Origin: JAFAXD01 sp035472475
GTDB taxonomy: Bacteria > Pseudomonadota > Alphaproteobacteria > Rhizobiales > Xanthobacteraceae
NCBI GenBank assembly: GCA_035472475.1
Contig: DATIPA010000012.1
Location: 1 to 27,376 of the forward strand
Direction: 5' to 3'
DNA: 27,376 nucleotides
The stretch's first letter is position 1, and every line of letters starts with the position of its first letter. Made by a program: the position numbers and the translations under genes. Positions 16,391 to 23,569 of this stretch are shown here, in pieces. Under the pieces are notes generated by a model, which did not search any database, was not told where the DNA came from, and was given only the letters and a program-made list of their open reading frames with translations.

Positions 16391-16639
16391 ATGCTCAAGC
16401 GCGAGAGCTTCTCGATCGACAATATCTACGTGCCGACCAAGCGCCGCACGACGCTCAATCTTGAGCACGTGCGCGAGATCGCCGAGAGCATGCTCGCCAA
16501 CGGGCAAGAGACGCCGATACTGGTCCGGCGGGATGGCGCGCGCTTCGTGCTCGTCGAGGGCCTGCACCGGCTCGAAGCCGCCAAGGCGCTCGGCGAAACG
16601 ACCATCGTTGGGTATCTGGTGCAGGCCGCGAAACATTAG
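16391..16639 (+). CDS. Short ParB-N-like domain protein
   Basis: An 82-residue protein consisting only of a ParB/Srx-type nucleotide-binding fold. Visible features are an N-terminal recognition segment with VPTKRRTTLNLEHVREIAES (residues 13-32), then NGQETPILVRRDGARFVLVE (36-55) and EGLHRLEAAKALG (55-67), which corresponds to the ParB box II (G-E-R-R-x-R-A). It lacks the helix-turn-helix and dimerisation domains of true ParB, so it is not a chromosome segregation protein. Stand-alone domains of this type are common and largely uncharacterised. ATG 16391 is the start that preserves the domain; an upstream start inside the helicase gene's 3' end adds unrelated residues. It follows the helicase by 85 bases on the same strand. 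Confidence 0.72.
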   Translation: MLKRESFSIDNIYVPTKRRTTLNLEHVREIAESMLANGQETPILVRRDGARFVLVEGLHRLEAAKALGETTIVGYLVQAAKH

Positions 16640-16690
16640 CGGCGTGTGAACGCGCACCGCACTGCGGCAGCGAAACGATAAACTTGGGAT

Positions 16691-16906
16691 CTACCCACGC
16701 TTTGCAACGCGGGCGGGCGCCAAGCGAGCGTTCGCCGCGGTCGCGGTGAGTCCAAAGTGCTCCCGCGCCGCCAGCACTTTGCCTCTCATCTCCTGATCAA
16801 AGCGAACGAGACAGAGCTTACTGCAGAATGCCTGGCGCCAATGGTAATAGCGAACAAGGCCGAATTTTCCTCCGCAAAATTTGCACTGATTTTTCATGTT
16901 TTTCAT
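16691..16906 (-). CDS. Small zinc-finger-like conserved hypothetical protein
   Basis: A 71-residue protein with the spacing C-x2-C-x16-C-x3-C (Cys8, Cys11, Cys28, Cys32), which looks like a small zinc ribbon or treble-clef finger: CKFCGGKFGLVRYYHWRQAF then CSKLC. The C-terminal half is basic, alanine-rich and probably helical. I have no function for it; similar short proteins seem common in Bradyrhizobium-like genomes (recollection, unverified). The start could be ATG 16906 or ATG 16897, nine bases later. It converges with the ParB-like gene and stands alone. Confidence 0.65.
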   Translation of the reverse strand: MKNMKNQCKFCGGKFGLVRYYHWRQAFCSKLCLVRFDQEMRGKVLAAREHFGLTATAANARLAPARVAKRG

Positions 16907-17021
16907 ACCGGAGATGTCGATTGAACACCCAGGTCACGCGCGCTCTTTTCAGCGGCACCTCGGCTTGCGTCGCCCCGCGTGGTTAATGTTTCAACTTGCG
17001 CAGGCGCGGCCCGGTTCCCAT

Positions 17022-17234
17022 TCAGATCAGGTAGCCGATCCAGATCATCGCGAAGGCGATCACCACGCTGGCGATCCCGAACAGCAGCACGTAGCGGACG
17101 TTGTGGCCGGTCACTCCCTGTCGCTCCGGCACGTTCGACACCACGGCCGGCCGTTCGCCGGGCCGTTGTTCCACGTGATCGCCGAGCTTGGTGTCATCGA
17201 ACCGCATCCTGCGCGCCTCTGCCTTGTTTGACAT
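17022..17234 (-). CDS. Small single-span membrane protein, unknown function
   Basis: A 70-residue protein with a charged N-terminal half (MSNKAEARRMRFDDTKLGDH) and one membrane helix at about residues 47-69 (VRYVLLFGIASVVIAFAMIW). The hydrophobic C-terminus right at the end suggests a tail-anchored or small inner-membrane protein. The region before the helix is proline- and arginine-rich. The reading frame is open further upstream, but that extension runs into the promoter region of the divergent L,D-transpeptidase gene and is not protein-like, so ATG 17234 is preferred. No strong ribosome-binding site is visible. Function unknown. Confidence 0.55.
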   Translation of the reverse strand: MSNKAEARRMRFDDTKLGDHVEQRPGERPAVVSNVPERQGVTGHNVRYVLLFGIASVVIAFAMIWIGYLI

Positions 17235-17437
17235 ATGAGAAACCGGCAGGGGGCCGTTCTGGTTCCGGCATCGGCGGACCGAGATCTGAGCGCTGCGGCA
17301 AATCGGCAACACATGGAGGCGGTCGGCCAGCGATCCGTCTCGGCTTTGTGATGGCCAATTCCCGCGCTGACTCTGTAAGATAGTGTCGGGTGGGGTGTTT
17401 TCCGCGGTTCTCGCGGCAACACAGGCGTTTGCGCGCA

Positions 17438-18061
17438 ATGCGTCCCTCCCTCGCCGCCTCACTGCTTTCCCTCATTTTCGCGTTCGCAGCTCCGGCGGTT
17501 GCCGCCGCGTCGATCCTGATCACCGTCGACCGGTCGACCCAGCGGGTGACGGTCAATGTCGACGGCGTGCAGCGCTGGGTGTGGCCGGTATCGACCGGCC
17601 GCAACGGCTATGCGACGCCGGCCGGCAATTACACCGCGTTCCGGATGGAAGAGGATCACTACTCCAAGGAATTCGACGACGCGCCGATGCCGCACTCAAT
17701 TTTCTTCACCAAGCTGGGGCATGCGATCCACGGCACGCTCGACGCACGCCACCTCGGCTCTGCCGCCTCGCACGGATGCGTGCGGCTCTCGACTGCGAAC
17801 GCCGCCAAACTCTACGCGCTCGTGGAGGAGCAGGGCCTGCCGAACACCAAGGTGGTGATCACCGGAGCAACGCCCTCCGGGGCGCCCGCGGTGGCGCGGC
17901 GTCGGGTGCCGGTCGAGACCGGTTATGACGCGCCGATGGCCTACGCGCCGCAGCCGCGATATGCGCCGCCTGGCGCGACCTACCAACAGCCGCCGCCCGG
18001 GTACCCGCAATATCCGCAGTACCCGCCTATGCGCGGCTTCCCGCTGTTTGGCGGAAACTGA
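17438..18061 (+). CDS. L,D-transpeptidase (YkuD domain), exported
   Basis: A 207-residue periplasmic enzyme that makes L,D cross-links in peptidoglycan or attaches proteins to it. The first 24 residues form a signal peptide (MRPSLAASLLSLIFAFAAP, cleavage near AVAAA). The YkuD domain follows: ILITVDRSTQRVTV, GYATPAGNYTAFRM, then HGT at 98-100 and the catalytic motif SHGCVRL at 111-117 with nucleophile Cys114 and His112. The last about 50 residues are rich in proline, tyrosine and glutamine (repeats such as PQYPQYPP), likely a flexible cell-wall-interacting tail. ATG 17438 is preferred because it starts the signal peptide. It is divergent from the small membrane protein gene across about 200 bases. 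Confidence 0.92.
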   Translation: MRPSLAASLLSLIFAFAAPAVAAASILITVDRSTQRVTVNVDGVQRWVWPVSTGRNGYATPAGNYTAFRMEEDHYSKEFDDAPMPHSIFFTKLGHAIHGTLDARHLGSAASHGCVRLSTANAAKLYALVEEQGLPNTKVVITGATPSGAPAVARRRVPVETGYDAPMAYAPQPRYAPPGATYQQPPPGYPQYPQYPPMRGFPLFGGN

Positions 18062-18127
18062 ACCTTCCGAGGCAAACCAAAGGAACAAACCGCCCTTACC
18101 GGGTTTCATCCGGACGATGATCCTTTG

Positions 18128-18146
18128 CGCCGTCCTCCGGACGGCG
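18128..18146. promoter_or_regulatory. Hairpin in the leader of the GlcG/HbpS-like gene
   Basis: CGCCGTCC and GGACGGCG form a perfect 8-bp stem with loop TCC, between the L,D-transpeptidase stop (18061) and the next start (18171). There is no T-run. It could be a weak terminator, or part of the 5' leader of the downstream gene. Confidence 0.35.
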
Positions 18147-18170
18147 AAACCAACTTCAGGGAGAGGTTTC

Positions 18171-18653
18171 ATGCTCGGCAAAGTTATTGCGGCCGCAGCG
18201 CTGGCGTGCGCGCTGACGCCCGCGAACGCTGAACTTCTGACCCACAAGGACCTACCGCTCGCCGTCGCTAAAACCATCGCCGAGACGGCGATCGCGGACT
18301 GCAAGGCCAGGGGCTATGCGGTGTCGGTCGTCGTCGTTGATCGCGCCGGGGACACACTCGTTGCGATGCGGGGCGACGACTCCAGCCCGCACACCATGGA
18401 GAATGCGCGCCGCAAGGCCTACACGGCACGCAGCTTCCGCCAGCCGACGGCGGCTTACGCCAAGAGATTCGCCGACAATGATCCACTCGTGCGCCAGCAG
18501 GTGACGCTGCCAAACGTGATTGCCATCGACGGCGGGCTCCCGATCAAAGTCGGCAATGAGGTCATCGCTGGGGTTGGTGCGTCAGGGTCGCCCGGCGTCG
18601 ATGAGCCTTGCGTACAGGCCGGGCTCGATAAGGTGGCGGATCAGTTGAAATGA
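18171..18653 (+). CDS. GlcG/HbpS-type heme-binding family protein, exported
   Basis: A 160-residue protein of the GlcG/HbpS/PduO-C family, some members of which bind heme or other cofactors. A signal peptide is visible (MLGKVIAAAALACALTPANA, about 20 residues). The mature domain shows SVVVVDRAGDTLVAMRGDDS near residues 44-63, NARRKAYTARSFRQPT near 70-85 and the typical C-terminal loop GGLPIKVGNEVIAGVGASGS near 122-141. The ATG at 18171 is preceded by a strong AGGGAGAGG about 6 bases away, which settles the start. Export points to a periplasmic role, for example heme or stress sensing; this is inference. It ends upstream of a strong bidirectional hairpin. Confidence 0.85.
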   Translation: MLGKVIAAAALACALTPANAELLTHKDLPLAVAKTIAETAIADCKARGYAVSVVVVDRAGDTLVAMRGDDSSPHTMENARRKAYTARSFRQPTAAYAKRFADNDPLVRQQVTLPNVIAIDGGLPIKVGNEVIAGVGASGSPGVDEPCVQAGLDKVADQLK

Positions 18654-18758
18654 AATAAACGGCCGCTGCCGGGCTACACGGTTACGCGCGTTTGAAAATC
18701 AGGCCACTCACGCAATGCACGAACGACTACGTCGGAGCAAATAGCCGCCCCGGACCTT

Positions 18759-18799
18759 CCGACTGCCACGCCTCCGATCAGGAGGAGGCGTGGCGTCGG
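18759..18799. terminator. Strong bidirectional hairpin between convergent genes
   Basis: GCCACGCCTCC (18765-18775) pairs perfectly with GGAGGCGTGGC (18784-18794) around an 8-base loop. The stem continues with CCGAC (18759-18763) and GTCGG (18795-18799) after a single bulged T, 16 pairs in all. It sits between the convergent GlcG-like gene (ends 18653) and the minus-strand hypothetical gene (ends 18850), as a terminator for both should. There is no T-run on either side. Confidence 0.65.
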
Positions 18800-18849
18800 C
18801 ATCATTGCGAGCTACAACTCGTCAGCACACGCTTTCGGTCGTAGCGGCG

Positions 18850-19260
18850 TCAGGCGACGACCTCGACGCGGGTCTGCTCCTGCGCTTCCGCCTCGCTGCG
18901 CGGCTGGGCGGGGAGCTGCAGCACTGTCGCCCGCTGGCCGGGGACCAGCCGCGTCAACAACACGATGCGACCATCCGGAAACTCCAGCGCGTCATGGTGC
19001 ATGTGTTGCTGGTCTTTGTTGACTTGGCGGAACCGAGCGACGCGTGAGCCGTGGGTCGTCACCTCGTCAGTCGGGAAATTATCGGTTCGGACGTCTTCGT
19101 CGAACGCGATTTCCGTGCCGGGAAGCACGCACACAGCTACATTGGGCTCGCCGACCGCAGCGAAGCCGCGGCTGATCGAATTGTGGAACCTCGTCGACAC
19201 AAGCTTGTCGCCAACCTGTGCCGGTCGCGATGCGATGTGCATCAGACTGTAGTCGCACAT
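18850..19260 (-). CDS. Conserved hypothetical protein with N-terminal MCDYS
   Basis: A 136-residue soluble protein that I cannot assign to a characterised family, although its N-terminus (MCDYSLMHIASRPAQVGDKL) looks conserved in alphaproteobacteria (recollection, unverified). The core contains VGEPNVAVCVLPGTEIAFDE (residues 36-55), then a charged segment with HGSRVARFRQVNKDQQHMHH (70-89), and FPDGRIVLLTRLVPGQRATV (94-113). The last 20 residues are glutamate- and glutamine-rich. The pattern suggests a beta-rich fold. The Cys at position 2 would become the N-terminus after Met removal, and there is another at 44. ATG 19260 has AAAGGAG about 8 bases upstream. It is transcribed alone, converging on the hairpin at 18759-18799. 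Confidence 0.7.
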   Translation of the reverse strand: MCDYSLMHIASRPAQVGDKLVSTRFHNSISRGFAAVGEPNVAVCVLPGTEIAFDEDVRTDNFPTDEVTTHGSRVARFRQVNKDQQHMHHDALEFPDGRIVLLTRLVPGQRATVLQLPAQPRSEAEAQEQTRVEVVA

Positions 19261-19608
19261 GGAGTGTCTCCTTTGCTGCGGCCAAAAACGCGGCCGCCCG
19301 GGTTCTCAACGAAATTAACGGAGTGGCAGTTCCAAGCGATCGACCCGGTCAAGCCCAGCGAGAACCGCCGGCGACGCGTAATCTTCGCACCATCTTACTT
19401 TGCGCCGGCATTGAAGGCCGGTCGTTTGCGGAGTGCCACACCCGCTGACCGTATCATGCACCTGATTCGGGCTTTCGTGTGAGCGATTTTCTCACTCACC
19501 ATGCCGTGATGCTCGATTTCGCAATGCAGCCACTGATCGCCGTCAAAAAAGCGGAAAAAGCTCAATCGTTGCGACGCTACTTTGTCGCACCGCGCCGGAT
19601 GCAACGCA
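19261..19608. other. Gene-free spacer, nothing firm seen
   Basis: About 350 bases between two minus-strand genes. A plus-strand frame from GTG 19479 to TAA 19616 (45 codons) and a minus-strand frame across 19395-19640 are both open, but neither has a ribosome-binding site and both run into the 3' end of the next gene. Small GC-rich inverted repeats occur near 19278-19298 and 19409-19427. The promoter of the hypothetical gene at 18850-19260 should lie here, but I could not pick boxes with confidence. Confidence 0.4.
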
Positions 19609-20619
19609 TTAGTTAACGCGTTTGCCCGCCTCCAGGACAATGCTCAGATCGGCGTGGCTTTTGACGTCGATCCGCCGCTTGAGAAAGCCTAGCTCGCTTG
19701 CGACGTCGACCGCGCGCTGCAACCCGTCGAGATCCGGCACCATGTTGGGATCGCGGTGCAAGTCCTTCTTGGTGAACAGGTAGCTGTCGAGCAGCGCCGG
19801 CGACAGTTTGCTGACACGCGCGGCGATTTCGATCACCTCCGGACGGTTCTTGGGATCGGTCAGGAAGTGCACCGCACGCACGCAGTCCTCCATGAAATCG
19901 ACCGCTGCGGCGCGGTTGTTCTGAAGAAAATTCTGCCTCGCCACCCAGACGATCAGTTCGACCGGCCCGCCGAATGCGTCCTTGAGCCGGAATAAGGGCG
20001 TGGCAACCTTCACAAATTCCGGATCGAGCACGAACGGCAGCGCCGCCGGCACGAGGTCGACCTTCTTGTCGGTCAGCATCGCGCGCATGTTGGGAAAACC
20101 GGCTTCCACGACGCTGTAATCGCGCTTGTCTTCAAGCCCGTGCTTGCGCAACACCGCTCGCATCGCGATGTCGACCGCGGCGCCGGCGCCGACCGAGGCA
20201 ACGACCTTACCCTTGAGGTCCTCGATTTTCTTGACCGGCCCTTCGCGCAGCACCATGAACGGGCCGCTGTCGTAACCCTCAACTCCATCCTGGGTTTCGT
20301 CGGCAATTACCCGCAGGTCGTCGAGGCCGGCGTTCTGTATCGCAATTGCGAACGACGAATAGGCGAGGTCGGCGATATCGAGCTCGCCGGTGGCGAGCGC
20401 CGTGATCATGGGCGGCGTACCTTGAAACCGGACGGTCTCCACGGTGTAGGACGTGCCATAGTGCTTGAGGATGTCCTTCTTCCCGAACAGCAAAGAGCCC
20501 CAATTGGTGAGCGGGATCACCCAGGCCAGGCGGATTTTCACCGGCTCGGCAGCGCCCGCGGTCGTCACCCCGACGCCAAATGCGACGATTGCGGCCATCA
20601 GACCGTGGAGCAGCCGCAT
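19609..20619 (-). CDS. NMT1/THI5-like ABC-type substrate-binding protein
   Basis: A 336-residue exported binding protein of the SsuA/NMT1/TauA type, which captures nitrogen- or sulfur-containing organic compounds for ABC importers. The signal peptide is MRLLHGLMAAIVAFGVGVTT with cleavage near AGAAE. The mature part has RFQGTPPMITALATGELDIA near residues 64-83 and VKKIEDLKGKVVASVGAGAA near 129-148, classic lobe features. An ATG with AGGGAGG about 6 bases upstream fixes the start. No ABC permease or ATPase gene is next to it, so it is an orphan here. The ligand cannot be told. Its promoter region faces the DnaA-box segment and the divergent oxidoreductase gene. Confidence 0.9.
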   Translation of the reverse strand: MRLLHGLMAAIVAFGVGVTTAGAAEPVKIRLAWVIPLTNWGSLLFGKKDILKHYGTSYTVETVRFQGTPPMITALATGELDIADLAYSSFAIAIQNAGLDDLRVIADETQDGVEGYDSGPFMVLREGPVKKIEDLKGKVVASVGAGAAVDIAMRAVLRKHGLEDKRDYSVVEAGFPNMRAMLTDKKVDLVPAALPFVLDPEFVKVATPLFRLKDAFGGPVELIVWVARQNFLQNNRAAAVDFMEDCVRAVHFLTDPKNRPEVIEIAARVSKLSPALLDSYLFTKKDLHRDPNMVPDLDGLQRAVDVASELGFLKRRIDVKSHADLSIVLEAGKRVN

Positions 20620-20783
20620 GGCGTCCTCCCTGATTTTCGAATTGTGCGCTTTGGAGTCATCGTAGCCGGGATGCTGCGGCGTGAGAAATGCCGCAGTCTC
20701 GTCCCGGGCGCGATCCGCTTTGGCTGGTCCGGGGCCCGCAGTGACGAGAGGATGACGCCCTAAGGCCCTCGTGTGGTGGGTGA

Positions 20784-21000
20784 ATCGGCTGTGGATACGA
20801 ACCTGGTGGCGCTGTGGATAAACGCGTCACAGAAGCTTTAATGCGGCCTGTGACAACAGTGGAAAACTTCCTCGAACTGGGGCCGATTGCACCATCAAGA
20901 TACTGATCTAAAATAGCTTTTTTACAAAAGCAAAATGTGACAGACGACGTCACGTTGGCGCTCATCGGCTGTGAATGGGGTGTGGAAAACTCGGTGCTGA
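20784..21000. promoter_or_regulatory. Cluster of DnaA-box-like sites with AT-rich stretch (origin-like or DnaA-controlled region)
   Basis: Within a 425-base gap (20620-21045) between divergent genes lie sites matching TGTGGATAA, the complement of the DnaA box TTATCCACA. They are a perfect copy at 20813-20821, one-mismatch copies at 20790-20798 and 20981-20989, a two-mismatch copy at 20858-20866 and a weaker one at 20970-20978. All point the same way. ATCGGCTGTG is repeated exactly 180 bp apart (20784, 20964). GTCACAG (20826-20832) and CTGTGAC (20848-20854) form an inverted repeat, and TGTGAC recurs at 20935. An AT-rich run with hairpin GCTTTT/AAAAGC (20916-20931) lies in the middle. This is what small origins look like, but the neighbours are not those known at alphaproteobacterial oriC, so DnaA-controlled transcription is an alternative. 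Confidence 0.5.
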
Positions 21001-21045
21001 GCGGTAAGCACCCGCTACGACAAAAGAACGGGAATTGGGAGGATC

Positions 21046-22632
21046 ATGACAACCTTCGACGGCGTCATTGTAGGGGCCGGTCACAACGGCCTCACGCTCG
21101 GAGCCTACATGGCGCGCAGCGGGTTCAAGGTCGGCGTATTCGAACGCAATCCCTGGGTGGGCGGCGGCTGCACGACCGAAGAGCCGATCCTGCCGGGATT
21201 CCGCTGCAACCTGCATTCGAATTTCTACATCGGCTTCTCGCAAAACCCGTTGATGCGCGACCTCGAGCTCGCCCGCTTCGGCTTTTCCACCATTGCGCCT
21301 GCCGTCCAGCATGGCGTGACGCTACGCGACGGCACCGCCCTGACCATTCATACGGACATTGCAAAGACCTGCGCGTCGATCGCCCGTTTTTCCCGTCGCG
21401 ACGCCGACGCGTTTCGGGACCTGCATATGACGTACGCGGTGAAGATGCGCCCGCTGTTCACGTCGATGCTGTTCCATGCGCCGCTCGCGCCCGCGGATAT
21501 GAGGCAACACGTGACCGGACCGCACGCCAAGGAGTTGTTCGCGCACGCGGAGCTCGATCTCTTCCAGGCAGTGGACCGCCACTTCGAGGACCATCGCATC
21601 CGCACGCTGTTCAAGCTGCTGATGCACGTCACCACCGGCGAGAACGCGCCCAACAACGGCATGATGATGCCGGTGATCATGTCGGCCTTGAGCGACAACG
21701 CGCTCCCGGTCGGCGGCTCCGCGAGCTTCACCAATGCGCTGACGCGCGTGATCGAGGACGCCGGCGGCCAAGTGGTCAGAGGCGCGGACGTGCGCGAGAT
21801 CACGGTGGCGGGCGGCCGGGCTACCGGCATACGGCTCGCCGACACTAGCCGCATCGATGCCAAGGTGTTTGTCGCGAGCGGGGTCGACGCCCCGGCGACC
21901 ATGCGCATGGCCGGAGAAGACCTCTTTCCGGCCAGCGTGCGCGACAAGCTCAACGGCTGGCACTGGGGCAACCACAGCCTGGTGACGCTGCACCTCGCGC
22001 TCAATGCGCCGCCGGTCTATTCGTCGCAGGAATTCGATCCGAACATGGGCCGCGCGTTCAACGTGATCTTCGGTTTCGACGATACCGAGCAGGTGATCCG
22101 CTGCTTCGATCAGTGCCGGCGCGGGGAATTCCCCGATCATCTGATGGGCAACGGCGCCTGCAACTCACAGTTCGATCCGACCTACGCGCCAGCGGGCAAG
22201 CACGTGGCATTCTGGTGGCCGTTCGCGCCCTATGGTTTGGCGGACGGACCGGAGGGCTGGGAGCGCCGGCGCAAGGAGTACGCCGGGCGCGTGCTCGATG
22301 CCTGGCGCGGCTTTGCGGTCAATCTTGACGAGCGCAACATTCTCGGCAGCTACCTCTACACACCGCGTGACATTCCGCTGCATAACGCCAACATGGTGAA
22401 CGGAGCGGTGCGCATGGGCGCCTATATCCCGGCGCAGCTCGGCATCAATCGGCCGCATCCGCTGCTTGCCGACTACCGCACGCCGATCGAGGGATTGTAT
22501 CTGTGCGGCTCTTCCAATCATGGCGGCGGCGCCAACGGCGCGCCCGGCTACAACGCCGCCAACGCGATCGCCGACGATCTCAAGCTTGATCGATTCTGGA
22601 CGCCGATCCGCAAACCCGAATGGCACGGATGA
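21046..22632 (+). CDS. Phytoene-desaturase-like NAD(P)/FAD-dependent oxidoreductase
   Basis: A 528-residue flavoprotein of the CrtI/PDS-like amine-oxidase superfamily. The N-terminal dinucleotide-binding motif is VIVGAGHNGLTLGAYMARSG (residues 7-26), with acidic FERNP near 34-38. The C-terminus shows the FAD-closing motif YLCGSSNHGGGANGAPGYNA near 485-504. True carotenoid desaturases are similar in length, but no other carotenoid genes are here; these PDS-like paralogues are common in rhizobia and their substrates are mostly unknown. The ATG has GGGAGG about 5 bases upstream. Its stop overlaps the prmA start. Upstream lies the DnaA-box region, which must also hold its promoter. Confidence 0.87.
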   Translation: MTTFDGVIVGAGHNGLTLGAYMARSGFKVGVFERNPWVGGGCTTEEPILPGFRCNLHSNFYIGFSQNPLMRDLELARFGFSTIAPAVQHGVTLRDGTALTIHTDIAKTCASIARFSRRDADAFRDLHMTYAVKMRPLFTSMLFHAPLAPADMRQHVTGPHAKELFAHAELDLFQAVDRHFEDHRIRTLFKLLMHVTTGENAPNNGMMMPVIMSALSDNALPVGGSASFTNALTRVIEDAGGQVVRGADVREITVAGGRATGIRLADTSRIDAKVFVASGVDAPATMRMAGEDLFPASVRDKLNGWHWGNHSLVTLHLALNAPPVYSSQEFDPNMGRAFNVIFGFDDTEQVIRCFDQCRRGEFPDHLMGNGACNSQFDPTYAPAGKHVAFWWPFAPYGLADGPEGWERRRKEYAGRVLDAWRGFAVNLDERNILGSYLYTPRDIPLHNANMVNGAVRMGAYIPAQLGINRPHPLLADYRTPIEGLYLCGSSNHGGGANGAPGYNAANAIADDLKLDRFWTPIRKPEWHG

Positions 22633-23504
22633 GCGAGAGTCATCTCGCGCGCATCGCCACCGATGCCGCCGCCGCCGGCCGGCTGGCGGATGCGTTTGCC
22701 GACTGGCTCGGCGCCGCGGTTGCGGCCTTCGAGCAGGAGGGCGGCGGCTGGACGGTCGAAATCCATTTCGATGCGACGCCGGATCAGACCAAGATTCGCG
22801 AACTGGTGCAGGGCATCGCCGGCGACGCCGCCGTCGCGAAATTGAGCTTCGAAACCATCGCGTCGCGCGACTGGGTGGCATCGAGTCTGGCCGGGCTAAA
22901 ACCGGTCAGCGCCGGCCGGTTCGTGGTCCACGGCGCACACGATCGCGCGGCCATTCCAGCGCATTGTCTTGGCATCGAGATCGAAGCTGCGCTGGCGTTC
23001 GGCACCGGCCATCACGGGACCACCCGTGGGTGCCTGCTGGCGCTCGATCGAATTTTGCGGGCGCGGCAGCCACGCCGTGTCCTCGACGTCGGCACCGGAA
23101 CCGGCGTGCTGGCGATCGCGGCCGCCAAGGCGCAGCGCCGGCACGTGCTTGCGAGCGATATCGACGCGCGCGCAGTCGCGATCGCCATTGAAAACGCGCG
23201 CATCAATCGCGTGGCGCCCCTGATCGAGGTGCTGCATGCCCCCGGCCTCGTGGCGCGGCGCGTGCGCGAGCGCGCACCCTACGACCTGGTGTTTGCCAAT
23301 ATTCTGCTCGCGCCGCTGCGGCTGCTGGCAGCCCCAATGGCGAAACTGCTCGCCCCGGGTGCGCGCATCATTCTGTCGGGGCTGCTGTCGACGCAGGCGA
23401 ATGCGGCACTTGCCGCCTACCGAGCGCAAGGTCTGGTGCTCGAACGGCGCAGCGTACTCGACGGCTGGACGACGCTGGTGCTGCGCCGCGGATTTAAGAG
23501 TTAG
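22629..23504 (+). CDS. prmA: Ribosomal protein L11 methyltransferase PrmA
   Basis: A 291-residue S-adenosylmethionine-dependent methyltransferase that trimethylates ribosomal protein L11. The N-terminal substrate-recognition domain (about 1-115) contains DWVASSLAGLKPVSAGRFVV. The catalytic domain has AFGTGHHGTTRGCLLALD near 123-140, SAM motif I VLDVGTGTGVLAIAAAKA near 150-167, the acidic motif II SDIDARAV near 175-182, and FANILLAPL near 221-229, equivalent to the PrmA NILA motif. The ATG at 22629 overlaps the previous gene's TGA (ATGA), so translation is probably coupled. An ATG nine bases earlier is possible. PrmA next to an M24 peptidase is an arrangement I recall from related genomes. Confidence 0.93.
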   Translation: MSESHLARIATDAAAAGRLADAFADWLGAAVAAFEQEGGGWTVEIHFDATPDQTKIRELVQGIAGDAAVAKLSFETIASRDWVASSLAGLKPVSAGRFVVHGAHDRAAIPAHCLGIEIEAALAFGTGHHGTTRGCLLALDRILRARQPRRVLDVGTGTGVLAIAAAKAQRRHVLASDIDARAVAIAIENARINRVAPLIEVLHAPGLVARRVRERAPYDLVFANILLAPLRLLAAPMAKLLAPGARIILSGLLSTQANAALAAYRAQGLVLERRSVLDGWTTLVLRRGFKS

Positions 23505-23569
23505 CGCGCATGGCAACGATGCAGCCCGCCGCCGTTGCCGCTGCCGCGGCGCATCCATAGATTGGCCGA

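Noticed and set aside
19395..19640. Minus-strand open frame of 81 codons downstream of nothing recognisable, and a 45-codon plus-strand frame at 19479-19616
   Set aside because: The two compete for the same DNA, both intrude into the 3' end of the binding-protein gene, and neither has a ribosome-binding site; evidence is too weak to call either.
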